Shown: positions 28,676-37,025, counted from the stretch's first letter. The stretch: 64,000 nt of DNA from Pelagibacteraceae bacterium AG-422-D23 (GCA_003213615.1 QCMQ01000003.1:26667-90666), one strand, 5' to 3'. Translations and numbers: made by a program. Notes: generated by a model not told the origin, from the letters alone.

Positions 28676-29559
28676 TGTTTTCTATTTTAATACCTACATT
28701 TAATAATTTAGATTATCTAAAACTGTGTATTGAAAGTATTAAAAAAAACTCAAAGTTTGAACATCAAATTATAATTCATGTTAATGAGGGTAGCGATGGT
28801 ACACTTGAATTTGTAAAAAACTCAAACCATGAGTTTACTTATAGTGAAAACAATATTGGAATGCCAAAAGCATTAAATAGAAGTGCAAAATTGTCTAAAT
28901 TTAATTATATTTTAATATCCCATGATGATTTTTATTACTGCCCAGATTGGGATGTGTATTTATCAGAAGAATTAAAATTAATTAATCATAATAATTTTTA
29001 TTTATCAGGAACGATGGTAGGTGAGGGTCAGGTTGAATTTGATGCTGGTAAAACAATTGAAGATTTTAATGAGAATAAATTATTAAAAAATTTGAAAAAA
29101 ATTCAAACCTATAATTTCCAAGGAACAACAAAATGTCCTGGTCTTATTCACAAAAAAATTTGGGATAAAGTAGGGGGCTGGAGTGAGGAATTTTCACCTA
29201 CTGGTGGAGATGACACAGATTTTGCTTTGAAACTATGGAATTCTGATGTTAGAATTTTCAAAGGTATAGGTAAGTGTTCGGCATACCATTTTGGTTCTAT
29301 AACAACTAGAAAAAAACCAAAATCACTTTTCACATATCTAGGCAGCAGAGCAAATAAGATATTTGTAAAAAAATGGGGGATGAGTATAAATTTTTTTGAA
29401 AACCACTATCTGAAATCTGGTTATGATAAAAATAAAAAATTGATATTTAATGAATATAAGAGCGTACTTACCAAACCTGACGTCAGCCTAAGATATTTAT
29501 TCGGATTAACACTTTGTAAATTATTAAAACTATATTTATTTATAATAAGATATAAATAA
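28675..29559 (+). CDS. Family 2 glycosyltransferase
   Basis: A 294-aa GT-A enzyme. It starts FSILIPTFNNLDYLKLCIESI, has SENNIGMPKALNRS and an Asp-rich metal site ILISHDDFYYCPDWD. A later acceptor region is GGWSEEFSPTGGDDTDF. No membrane segment is clear apart from a hydrophobic C-terminal end. Convergent with the rmlC-like gene with no gap. Confidence 0.85.
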   Translation: MFSILIPTFNNLDYLKLCIESIKKNSKFEHQIIIHVNEGSDGTLEFVKNSNHEFTYSENNIGMPKALNRSAKLSKFNYILISHDDFYYCPDWDVYLSEELKLINHNNFYLSGTMVGEGQVEFDAGKTIEDFNENKLLKNLKKIQTYNFQGTTKCPGLIHKKIWDKVGGWSEEFSPTGGDDTDFALKLWNSDVRIFKGIGKCSAYHFGSITTRKKPKSLFTYLGSRANKIFVKKWGMSINFFENHYLKSGYDKNKKLIFNEYKSVLTKPDVSLRYLFGLTLCKLLKLYLFIIRYK

Positions 29560-30084
29560 CTATATTTGTTTAATGAAATCCTTAAAAGATAAATTGTTTT
29601 GATCTTTAATTGAAACAATAGGTTTTTTTACAGGCCATTTAATTTTTAAATCTTTATCATTCCACAAAATTCCTACTTCACTTTTTTCATTTCTATAGTT
29701 TGAACACTTATAATGAAGGATTACATCATCTGTTAAAGTGCAAAAACCATGAGCGAAACCCTTGGGAATGAGAAGAGATTTATTTTCCGTATCAGATAAA
29801 ATAATAGAAAAATATTTACCAAATGTTTTAGATTTTAGGCGACAATCAAGACAAACATCAAAAATTTTTCCTTTAAGAACAGTAATAAATTTTGATTGAG
29901 AATTTTTTAATTGTAAATGTAATCCTCTTACAACATTTTGTTTTGAATAAGACATTACATCAAATGGAAATTTTTCTTTAAAATATTTTTGTATGAAAAG
30001 TTCTCTAAAATAACCTCTTTTATCTGCAAAACTTTTCTTTTCATAAATATTTAGGTCTCTGAATTTTGTTTTAATTATTTTCAT
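29560..30084 (-). CDS. dTDP-4-dehydrorhamnose 3,5-epimerase (RmlC) family
   Basis: A 174-aa cupin of the RmlC family. It shows KQNVVRGLHLQ (catalytic His), KFITVLKGKIFDVCLD and LLIPKGFAHGFCTLTDD. The chemistry is 3,5-epimerisation of a 4-keto-6-deoxy sugar. No rmlA, rmlB or rmlD is present in the window, so the sugar could be rhamnose or another deoxyhexose. It lies beside a rhamnosyltransferase-like gene. Confidence 0.85.
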   Translation of the reverse strand: MKIIKTKFRDLNIYEKKSFADKRGYFRELFIQKYFKEKFPFDVMSYSKQNVVRGLHLQLKNSQSKFITVLKGKIFDVCLDCRLKSKTFGKYFSIILSDTENKSLLIPKGFAHGFCTLTDDVILHYKCSNYRNEKSEVGILWNDKDLKIKWPVKKPIVSIKDQNNLSFKDFIKQI

Positions 30085-30144
30085 TTTAAAAATTATAATT
30101 ATTATACTTTAAATTATTTCATTTCATTAGAATAAATCTAAATA

Positions 30145-31002
30145 TTAATTAATCCGTTTATAAGATTTTTCTCCCTTTATAGATGCAAAAATAGCTTCTA
30201 ATCTGTTTTTGTATTTGTCTTCATTTACTGAATTCTTAATTAATTTAGAGAATAAAATTTTAATATATGAACGTGCTATTATAGGCAAAAAATATAAAAT
30301 ACTTAATATTTGTCCATAATGTTTGTTATAAAAATAATATTTTGACCAAATAAAATGCCAGCTATAGAGTTTTTTTATTTGGTTTTCTTCGTCAATACTG
30401 TCGTACTCTACAGCAGTTCCAATATTATGTGATATACCAACTGAATTTAATTGATAAGAGTATAATTTTAATTTTCTACCTCTTTTACAGTAATCATTTT
30501 CCTCAAAATACAAAAAAATATTTTTATCAAAACCACCGATTAAATCAAAATTTTTTGTTTTAAAAAACATTGCAGCACCACTAATAGCTTTAACATACCC
30601 TATGTCAGAATTTTTATTAGATTGTTTTAAAGTTTTTTTGTCAATATTTGTATATCTTGGACCGAGACAAGAAAAATTATCTTTCATTTTATTTGCTTGA
30701 TTTAAAAAAAAATCAATAACTTTATTATCAATACCAATTAAATCTGGATTTAGTAAAAAAAAATATTTTGTATTTATTCTTTCGCGCGCGTAGTTTGCTG
30801 AATTTCCATAACCAATATTGCCTGTAAAAAAAATTTCCACATTTTCAGAAAATTTTATAAGTTCATTTTTTATTGATTGATCAGATGAATTCTCGATAAT
30901 TATAATTTTAAAATTAATTTTAATATTATTTAAAAAATTAAGTATTTTTTTTTTGCTTTTGTAAGATACTATAACAATCGTGATTTCATTATAATTTGAC
31001 AT
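30145..31002 (-). CDS. Family 2 glycosyltransferase, rhamnosyltransferase-like
   Basis: A 285-aa GT-A enzyme. It has an N-terminal ITIVIVSYKSKKKILNFL, GNIGYGNSANYARE, the donor site FFLLNPDLIGID and FDLIGGFDKNIFLYFEENDYCKR. These are typical of dTDP-rhamnosyltransferases such as WbbL. A hydrophobic stretch near 235-260 may associate with the membrane. Adjacency to the RmlC-like gene supports a deoxysugar donor. Confidence 0.82.
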   Translation of the reverse strand: MSNYNEITIVIVSYKSKKKILNFLNNIKINFKIIIIENSSDQSIKNELIKFSENVEIFFTGNIGYGNSANYARERINTKYFFLLNPDLIGIDNKVIDFFLNQANKMKDNFSCLGPRYTNIDKKTLKQSNKNSDIGYVKAISGAAMFFKTKNFDLIGGFDKNIFLYFEENDYCKRGRKLKLYSYQLNSVGISHNIGTAVEYDSIDEENQIKKLYSWHFIWSKYYFYNKHYGQILSILYFLPIIARSYIKILFSKLIKNSVNEDKYKNRLEAIFASIKGEKSYKRIN

Positions 31003-31123
31003 TAATAAATAACTTTATTGTTTTGATATATATTTTTTATTATATACATATTCTTAGTAAATTTATTAAACTAATTTTTAAAAATTAATAGAATAAGAAA
31101 AAGATTATAATCAAAAGCATATT

Positions 31124-31759
31124 ATGAAAAAAAAAAATATAATTTCCTATTGGGATGGTTATTACAATAAAAAAATTAAATTTAAAGAATCAAGTTTTGC
31201 AAGATTCGTTTTTAAATATATAGGTAAATCAAAAAATAAAAAATTGATTGATATTGGTTGTGGTAATGGAAGAGACAGTATTTTTTTTAGTAAAAAGGGA
31301 TATTTTGTTACGGGTATAGATATATCCAAGACAGCAATAACAAATAATTCAATTATGAAAAATAAAAATTTATCTTTTTCAAAGTTTGATATCGAAAATG
31401 ATACTACAACAAAAAAATTTGATATTATTTATTCAAGATTTTTTATTCATGCTTTAACTGAAAAGGGTGAAATTAAATTGATTAAATTAATAAAGAAAAT
31501 TAAAAAAAAAAATACTTATGTTTTTTTAGAATTTCGAAATTCTAATGATGAAATATTTAAGAAAGTTAAAGATAAGAAACATAATAATTTTGTAAATTTT
31601 GGAAAAGGTCACTTTAGACGAATTATCAATACTAGATATTTTATAAAGAATTTTATAAATAAAACAAAATCAAAGAATCTCTATACCAAATCATCTAAAA
31701 ACTTATCCATTGTTAAGGGTGATAATCCTAATTTAAGTCGTGTTATATTTAAATTCTAA
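31124..31759 (+). CDS. Class I SAM-dependent methyltransferase
   Basis: A 211-aa Rossmann-fold methyltransferase. Motif I is LIDIGCGNGRDSIFF and motif II is VTGIDISK. The acidic post-motif FDIIYSRFFIH follows. It probably modifies a sugar or small molecule in the surface-glycan locus; the substrate is unknown. A TATAAT at 31106-31111 would give a very short leader. Its stop overlaps the start of the next gene. Confidence 0.82.
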   Translation: MKKKNIISYWDGYYNKKIKFKESSFARFVFKYIGKSKNKKLIDIGCGNGRDSIFFSKKGYFVTGIDISKTAITNNSIMKNKNLSFSKFDIENDTTTKKFDIIYSRFFIHALTEKGEIKLIKLIKKIKKKNTYVFLEFRNSNDEIFKKVKDKKHNNFVNFGKGHFRRIINTRYFIKNFINKTKSKNLYTKSSKNLSIVKGDNPNLSRVIFKF

Positions 31760-32382
31760 TGAATAAAACTAAACATCAAACTATATATTTAAAAAACCTG
31801 ATTTTTTTTTCTAAAAAATTTAAAAAATATAAACCCGTTATATTCTATGGAACTTTACTTGGTATTGTTCGTGAGAATTCTATAATTAAAAATGATGACG
31901 ATATTGATTTACTCGTAGACTATAGATTTAAAAAAAAAATTTTAAACGACATAAAGAAAGAAAAAATATTCAAAATTAATGAGAAAATTTCTGATAAGTA
32001 TTTTGTTCAAATTTTTTTTAGAGTAGATAAAATTATGATCTTTATAGATTTATATTTTTATACAAATAATAAAAACAATAATTTTATAGTAGATAGGCAT
32101 AATTTTTTTGGAAACATTTATAATAAAAATTTTTTTTTGCATATTCCCAAAAAACTTTTTTTTCCGATAAAAAGAAATATAAAATTTAAAAGTATTTACA
32201 TGCCTAATAAAGACCTAGCTTTATGTAAGTTTCTTTATGGTAAAGATTGGAATATACCTTTAAAAAAAAACGCAAACTATAAAATGAAAATCATAAAAAA
32301 TAAACCATTTATAGTAAAAAAGAATATTTTAAGCTATTTTGCAAAAAATATAAAAGTCTCTGTTAAATCTTTATTTAATTAA
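31759..32382 (+). CDS. LicD-like nucleotidyltransferase-fold protein
   Basis: A 207-aa protein whose VIFYGTLLGIVRENS and KNDDDIDLLVDY match the LicD/MNT-like core (GTLLGxxR...DDDID). LicD proteins transfer phosphocholine or similar groups to cell-surface sugars. The C-terminal half is Lys/Asn/Phe-rich and poorly conserved. Co-transcribed with the methyltransferase by a 1-nt overlap. The transferred group is not known. Confidence 0.75.
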   Translation: MNKTKHQTIYLKNLIFFSKKFKKYKPVIFYGTLLGIVRENSIIKNDDDIDLLVDYRFKKKILNDIKKEKIFKINEKISDKYFVQIFFRVDKIMIFIDLYFYTNNKNNNFIVDRHNFFGNIYNKNFFLHIPKKLFFPIKRNIKFKSIYMPNKDLALCKFLYGKDWNIPLKKNANYKMKIIKNKPFIVKKNILSYFAKNIKVSVKSLFN

Positions 32383-32398
32383 CAATTTATAAATAAAA

Positions 32399-33196
32399 TT
32401 ATTTAATTTTATTTTTTTTTCTTAAATATATTTTCCCAAAAATTTTTTTAAATTCTATTTTTCCTTCAGGGTCTTCTGTATTTGGTCGCTTCCTAAAAAT
32501 TGTTGAATGATTACCAAGACCTTTTTCATGTTGCGGACGTCCATTTGTGTAATAATACATTGCTATTGATTTCCGAGATATTTTATTTGGGTGATTTATT
32601 TTTTCTGGATTTCCATGATATGAATTATCCGTTGTTGAAAAAATAACTGTTTTATTAAACGTTGGAGTTATTTTTTTTTCACACTTTTTCATATCTTTAT
32701 CCCATAGTTCTAAACTTCCACCAAAATCATTTTTCCAATCTTTATTTAGATAAATTAATATATTCAACCTTCTATCAAGTTTCATTGTTGGGTGCATATT
32801 AAAATCAGCATGAATATTTAAATATCCTTTTTCCTTCAATTCATGTAGTCCTCCTCCAATTAAGTAGGGGTCAGGTATTAATTTTTCCTCTACATCTGTT
32901 ATATTTTGTAAAAAATTTATAAATATTTTAGAATTTAGAAAATTTATAAAATCATTGGTTTCATTTGAGAATTTATTTGTATCATTTAAGGATAATTTTC
33001 TTTCAGCCTTATTGTCAAAATTATCTCCAATCTGCTGAATATTTTCTGGAAATTCTTCTAAAATTCTATTTAAAAAATTTTCATTAAATAAATCTTCTAT
33101 TACTATATGTGGAAAAGGCTTAGAATGAATATACTCAGAATTTTTTTGATCTCCAAAACTTTCTAAATTTTTAATTTTTTTATTTATATAACTCAT
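32399..33196 (-). CDS. 2-oxoglutarate/Fe(II)-dependent oxygenase
   Basis: A 265-aa prolyl-4-hydroxylase-like double-stranded beta-helix enzyme. Probable iron ligands are the His-Asp pair in LNIHADFNMHP and the distal His in TTDNSYHGNPEKI, with a 2OG-binding Arg in ISRKSIAMYYYTNGRP. NILIYLNKDWKNDFGGSLELW is the typical central strand block. In this locus it may hydroxylate a glycan-linked or protein substrate; unproven. Confidence 0.85.
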   Translation of the reverse strand: MSYINKKIKNLESFGDQKNSEYIHSKPFPHIVIEDLFNENFLNRILEEFPENIQQIGDNFDNKAERKLSLNDTNKFSNETNDFINFLNSKIFINFLQNITDVEEKLIPDPYLIGGGLHELKEKGYLNIHADFNMHPTMKLDRRLNILIYLNKDWKNDFGGSLELWDKDMKKCEKKITPTFNKTVIFSTTDNSYHGNPEKINHPNKISRKSIAMYYYTNGRPQHEKGLGNHSTIFRKRPNTEDPEGKIEFKKIFGKIYLRKKNKIK

Positions 33197-33214
33197 TCTA
33201 AATTGTTTATATTT

Positions 33215-34168
33215 TTATATTTTAATTTTATTTAAAGCATTGTTTTTAAATAAATTTGCATCCTTAATATATCTTCTTACCATTTGTGTTGATTTGTGAC
33301 CAGTCATAGACATAATGCTTCTCTCATCAGCTCCTGACTCTGCAGCTACTGTTGCAAATCCTGATCTTAGACTATGGCCTGCAAAATTTTTATTTTCGAT
33401 ACCTGCTAGATTTAAATATTCTTTAATTAATAAAACTACAGATTGGTCAGTTAGTCTTTTGTCTGTTAGTGATAAACCTTTCGAAAATCTTCTAAAAATA
33501 GGTCCAGATTTAATTTGAGATATTTCTAACCATTTTTGTAAGTTTTTAACGGGACAATAAATTTCATTATTAAAGTAGGGTAGTCCTTTAATCATTCCTT
33601 CTCCGAATTGATCCGTTTTAGATTTTTTAATAATTATTTTTAGACCCTCAGGAACGAATTCCAGATCCTCATGATCAATTGATATAAGTTCAGTTCTTCT
33701 AAAACCACCACCAAAACCAATTAAGATCATTGACTTATCTCTTAATTTCTTTATTTCCTCAATTTTTTGACTATCTATTGCATTAATTATTAATTTTAAA
33801 TGATTGACTAATATAGGTTTTTTACCTATTTGAATGCTACCTTTAATTCTTCTTATACCCATTAAATTTTCAACAATAATTGGATGTTTTGTATCTAAAT
33901 AATGGCCTTTTAGCTTATGAACCATACTAATAGATACCAGTCTTCTTCTTAAAGTGCTTATTTTTGAATTTTTAGATAGATGAGTGATGTATAAAGAAAC
34001 AATTTTTGGTTCTGATGGTAAAGATTTAAAACCGTGTTTTGTGCAAAAAGTCTCAAAATCTCTAAAATCTGATTTATATGCTCTTAAAGTATTATTTGCC
34101 TTAGAGCTTTTGAGGTTATTTAAAGTTGCCTCATGCAGAGATTTTAGATCAGTTGTTAGTTCATTCAT
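33215..34168 (-). CDS. Cre-like tyrosine recombinase/integrase
   Basis: A 317-aa site-specific recombinase. The N-terminal core-binding domain (1-110) runs NTLRAYKSDFRDFETFC to STLRRRLVSISMVHK and recalls phage Cre. The catalytic set is complete: Arg157 (FRRTEL), Lys184 (KSKTD), His265-x-x-Arg268 (GHSLR), His291 (TGHKST) and Tyr300 (RRYIKD). It appears intact and is the only integrase seen. It marks the right end of the glycan island, and a 14-7-14 inverted repeat begins 3 nt upstream of its ATG. Confidence 0.9.
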   Translation of the reverse strand: MNELTTDLKSLHEATLNNLKSSKANNTLRAYKSDFRDFETFCTKHGFKSLPSEPKIVSLYITHLSKNSKISTLRRRLVSISMVHKLKGHYLDTKHPIIVENLMGIRRIKGSIQIGKKPILVNHLKLIINAIDSQKIEEIKKLRDKSMILIGFGGGFRRTELISIDHEDLEFVPEGLKIIIKKSKTDQFGEGMIKGLPYFNNEIYCPVKNLQKWLEISQIKSGPIFRRFSKGLSLTDKRLTDQSVVLLIKEYLNLAGIENKNFAGHSLRSGFATVAAESGADERSIMSMTGHKSTQMVRRYIKDANLFKNNALNKIKI

Positions 34169-34171
34169 ATA

Positions 34172-34206
34172 ATTACTATTGATAACAATTAATTATCGTT
34201 AGTAAT
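34172..34206. repeat. 35-bp lox-like imperfect palindrome before the recombinase
   Basis: A 14-nt left arm (34172-34185), a 7-nt centre CAATTAA (34186-34192) and a 14-nt right arm (34193-34206) match as inverted repeats at 12 of 14 positions. The geometry resembles tyrosine recombinase core sites (loxP 13-8-13, dif 11-6-11). It could equally be an operator over the recombinase promoter. Seen directly; function inferred. Confidence 0.55.
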
Positions 34207-34242
34207 ATATCAAGAATTTTATTATGTCAAATAAAATAATTT

Positions 34243-34265
34243 ATTAATTGTAAAGGACAATTAAT
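34243..34265. repeat. Perfect 9-bp inverted repeat with AAAGG loop
   Basis: ATTAATTGT (34243-34251) and ACAATTAAT (34257-34265) are perfect complements around AAAGG. The same 9-mer ACAATTAAT also occurs at 34185-34193 inside the palindrome before the recombinase. A smaller repeat ATTGT-GTGA-ACAAT follows at 34269-34282. All lie between the divergent recombinase and small membrane-protein genes. Confidence 0.5.
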
Positions 34266-34286
34266 GACATTGTGTGAACAATAAGT

Positions 34287-34475
34287 ATGAAATATTATTT
34301 AAAGATGGGCATAGACGGAGTAATTGAACCGATATATTTTTTAATAACGTCATTTGGTTTTGCAATATTAAGCTTTATTAATTATAGAAAATCTGGAAAA
34401 ACTCTGGAAACTATTTATCTTTCAATTTTAACTGTTTTCTTTATAGTCTGCTTCATTATTTTAAATTTTTATTGA
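34287..34475 (+). CDS. Small two-span membrane protein, unknown
   Basis: A 62-aa frame from an ATG, with two hydrophobic segments (about 14-31 and 42-61) around a short basic loop NYRKSGK. No family is recognised. Its TGA overlaps the ATG of the MGMT gene by one base, a coupling that supports it being translated. It is divergent from the recombinase. Confidence 0.5.
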   Translation: MKYYLKMGIDGVIEPIYFLITSFGFAILSFINYRKSGKTLETIYLSILTVFFIVCFIILNFY

Positions 34476-34744
34476 TGAAAGGTACTAAATTTCAATTAAA
34501 AGTCTGGAATTACCTTAAAACTATACCAAAAGGCACTGTTAAAACCTATAAACAGGTAGCAATAGCTATAAAAAGCCCTGAATCAGCGCGTGCTGTTGCT
34601 AATGCGTGTGGAAAAAACCCTTATGCACCCAAAATACCCTGTCATAGAGTAATTCGGTCCGATGGAGGCCTTGGCGGATACTCAGGGAGAGGTGGAATTA
34701 AGACAAAAATGCGTTTATTGAAATCTGAAAAAGTTGATATTTAG
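34475..34744 (+). CDS. MGMT-family alkyltransferase domain protein
   Basis: About 89 aa, only the C-terminal DNA-binding/active-site domain of O6-alkylguanine-DNA alkyltransferases. It has the helix-turn-helix TYKQVAIAIKSPESARAV and an intact Cys in IPCHRVIRSDGG. It lacks the N-terminal Ada/Ogt domain. Minimal forms act in alkylation repair or as damage sensors. The ATG at 34475 is preferred to a TTG one codon upstream. Coupled to the upstream membrane protein by a 1-nt overlap. Confidence 0.85.
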   Translation: MKGTKFQLKVWNYLKTIPKGTVKTYKQVAIAIKSPESARAVANACGKNPYAPKIPCHRVIRSDGGLGGYSGRGGIKTKMRLLKSEKVDI

Positions 34745-35257
34745 TGGCTTTTTTACCCTATTTTATAGTCAAAAACACTTGTAAAATCAACGTTTTTTCA
34801 ATATTTAAACTTATTTTAACATGAATAGCAATATTCACCCTTCAGTTGCACTATATATCGAGATATAACAAAATAAAGCACCTCTATGGCCCTTTAAAAC
34901 ATATATTCTATAACTGCATTGCTCTACTTTTCAATGATAACAAGGCTAAATTTAGTGTCAAATTTCATAGAACTTTTAAAAATTTTTGTTCCCCTACCCA
35001 CTTATTAAAATAAGAATTTTGAATTTTGTGTTTAATTTGCTAATAAAACCATTGGTATTAAACACTTTTAAATATTATGGTTTATTTTCTTTATTAATAT
35101 TGCCATTTTTCCTTTATACATTTAAAATAATAGTAATTAATTGGATAATTTATATTAATTTATCTATTTATATGATAATAAAAAAAATAATAATTACAAG
35201 TATTTAAATATATATATTAAAGTATTAGATTATATATTAGTAACTATTTATTTACTA
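34745..35257. other. 513-nt gap without a recognisable gene
   Basis: The largest non-coding stretch of the window, between the MGMT gene and the 3' end of a DMT transporter. I see no RNA fold of a known class, no terminator with a clear U-run and no credible ORF (one 73-codon TTG frame is low-complexity). It holds a palindrome TATATC-GA-GATATA at 34854-34867 and the GC-rich octamer TTCCCCTA at 34989-34996. Confidence 0.5.
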
Positions 35258-36109
35258 TTAATTAGAGCGGGTAAGCAAATATTCTCTTCTAGAAATATAT
35301 AGACCACTCAGAACAATAATAAATAAACCTAAATAAGTCCAGTTATCAGGCAATTCGTGAAAGAAATAGTAACTAATTAGTATATTGGTAATTATCTCTG
35401 TATAGCCCAAAGGAGCTAATTTAGAGGCATCAGCGTATTTGAGTGATAATATTAGGAAAAGATGTGCTACAGAGGCTATAAGGCCGATTAAAGCCATTAA
35501 AATCCACTGATTTGACGTAGGATTAACCCAAACTGAGGGCATAAATAGGCTAATTATTATGGTTCCTATTAAACCCGATAGTAAAAGGGTTAAAAGAGGA
35601 TTATCAGAGGTACTGAGCTTCCTCGTGATAATAAGATAAAACCCATAGCAAATTCCATTACCTAAAGCAGCCATGGTAGCTAAATTAATTTCTATAAAGC
35701 CAGGTCTGATTACAATTAAAGTTCCAATAAATCCTAATGATACAGCAGTCCACCTCTTCACCCCTACTTTCTCATTTAAAAAAAATGGAGATAAGGCTGT
35801 AACACAAATTGGAGCAACAAAAGCTAAGGTTAAGGCTTTAGGAAGTGAAATTTCCGATATTGCATAAAAGAATAAATAAGTAGAAAAAACAAAAATTAAT
35901 CCTCTAATTAATTGAAGGGCTGGTTTTTTCGTCCAAACTAATGAATGCCTATAAAAGATAAGCATTAGGGATAATGTAAAGACTACAGTAAAAAAATATC
36001 TTGCCCACGTTATCTGTAAAACATCCATAGATGAGCTTAAATATTTAGCAAAAGCATCCATTACAGGAACAATCATCCAAGCAGATGCATTTAAAATTAT
36101 AGCCTTCAT
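35258..36109 (-). CDS. DMT-family (EamA) transporter
   Basis: A 283-aa drug/metabolite transporter with about ten spans in two EamA repeats. Recognisable blocks are TWARYFFTVVFTL, KALTLAFVAPICVTALSPFFLNEKVG and LKYADASKLAPLGYTEIITN. Likely exports or imports a small metabolite; substrate unknown. It follows the AEC permease by 16 nt on the same strand. Confidence 0.87.
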   Translation of the reverse strand: MKAIILNASAWMIVPVMDAFAKYLSSSMDVLQITWARYFFTVVFTLSLMLIFYRHSLVWTKKPALQLIRGLIFVFSTYLFFYAISEISLPKALTLAFVAPICVTALSPFFLNEKVGVKRWTAVSLGFIGTLIVIRPGFIEINLATMAALGNGICYGFYLIITRKLSTSDNPLLTLLLSGLIGTIIISLFMPSVWVNPTSNQWILMALIGLIASVAHLFLILSLKYADASKLAPLGYTEIITNILISYYFFHELPDNWTYLGLFIIVLSGLYISRREYLLTRSN

Positions 36110-36125
36110 AAAAGAAGGATATCTC

Positions 36126-37025
36126 TTAATAGAAGTATTTTAAAGCAAAGAATAATGTAATCGGAATAGTGAATAAGGACATGATTGTAGATACTACAAT
36201 TGTGCTAGATATATTATCTACAATTTCTTTTGGAGAATACATGTGCGCTATCAAATAACACAAAATTGCACTAGGCATACAAGACTGAATTAACAGAACA
36301 CCAGCTGGTATACCAGATAAATTAAAAAATTTTATAACAGCAAATCCTATAATAGGACCTAATATTACCCTTCCGAAAGAAGTGATTAATGAATCTTTAA
36401 AAGAAAATATTTTCATCTGTGTCAGAGCAACACCTAGCGACATAAGGATCATTACAATCATACCATAAGCTAAAAGCATTACAGTATTTAATACAAATTG
36501 AGGAAAGGGAATTTCAAAATACAAAAAGAGTACTGTTATTAAAATTGCATAAAATGATGGACTTTTTAATATTGTTTTAAAATCAAAAGCTCGTTTAGCT
36601 AAAAAAATATTTAAAGTAAAATGGAGCAAAACAATTAAAGATGATATAGCGGCTGCTATCCCCATTCCAAGTTCTCCATAGGCAAATAAACAAATCGGAA
36701 TACCCATATTTCCAGTATTCGGTAAGATAAAAGTTGGTAATTCACGAATATAATCCTTCTTCATAAGAAAAAGAAAAATTAAACCGACAATACCAAATAA
36801 AGTTAATAAAACTATTGCGTAGCCAAAATATTCACTAAACACGTCAAAAGTAACACCACCTGCCGTAATTGCAAAAATTACTAATGCTGGAGTTCCAAAA
36901 TTACCAGCGTATGTAGTTATAAATGATGTATCAAAATCGGGATTTTTTTTACCCAAATGATATCCAAGACCTACTATTAGGAATACTGGAAATAAAACTT
37001 CAAAAAGTTTTAAATAAATTTCCAT
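36126..37025 (-). CDS. AEC-family permease
   Basis: A 299-aa membrane protein of the auxin efflux carrier family with about ten spans. Family blocks are FLIVGLGYHLGKK, NFGTPALVIFAI and LPNTGNMGIPICLFAYGELGMG. Members move malate, malonate or amino acids; the substrate is not readable. Its first base overlaps the hom stop, so it may handle a related amino-acid metabolite. Confidence 0.87.
   Translation of the reverse strand: MEIYLKLFEVLFPVFLIVGLGYHLGKKNPDFDTSFITTYAGNFGTPALVIFAITAGGVTFDVFSEYFGYAIVLLTLFGIVGLIFLFLMKKDYIRELPTFILPNTGNMGIPICLFAYGELGMGIAAAISSLIVLLHFTLNIFLAKRAFDFKTILKSPSFYAILITVLFLYFEIPFPQFVLNTVMLLAYGMIVMILMSLGVALTQMKIFSFKDSLITSFGRVILGPIIGFAVIKFFNLSGIPAGVLLIQSCMPSAILCYLIAHMYSPKEIVDNISSTIVVSTIMSLFTIPITLFFALKYFY

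Noticed and set aside
34986..35207. 73-codon frame with TTG start in the gene-free stretch
   Set aside because: Low-complexity Ile/Leu/Phe/Lys translation of AT-rich DNA, no ribosome site, no family resemblance.
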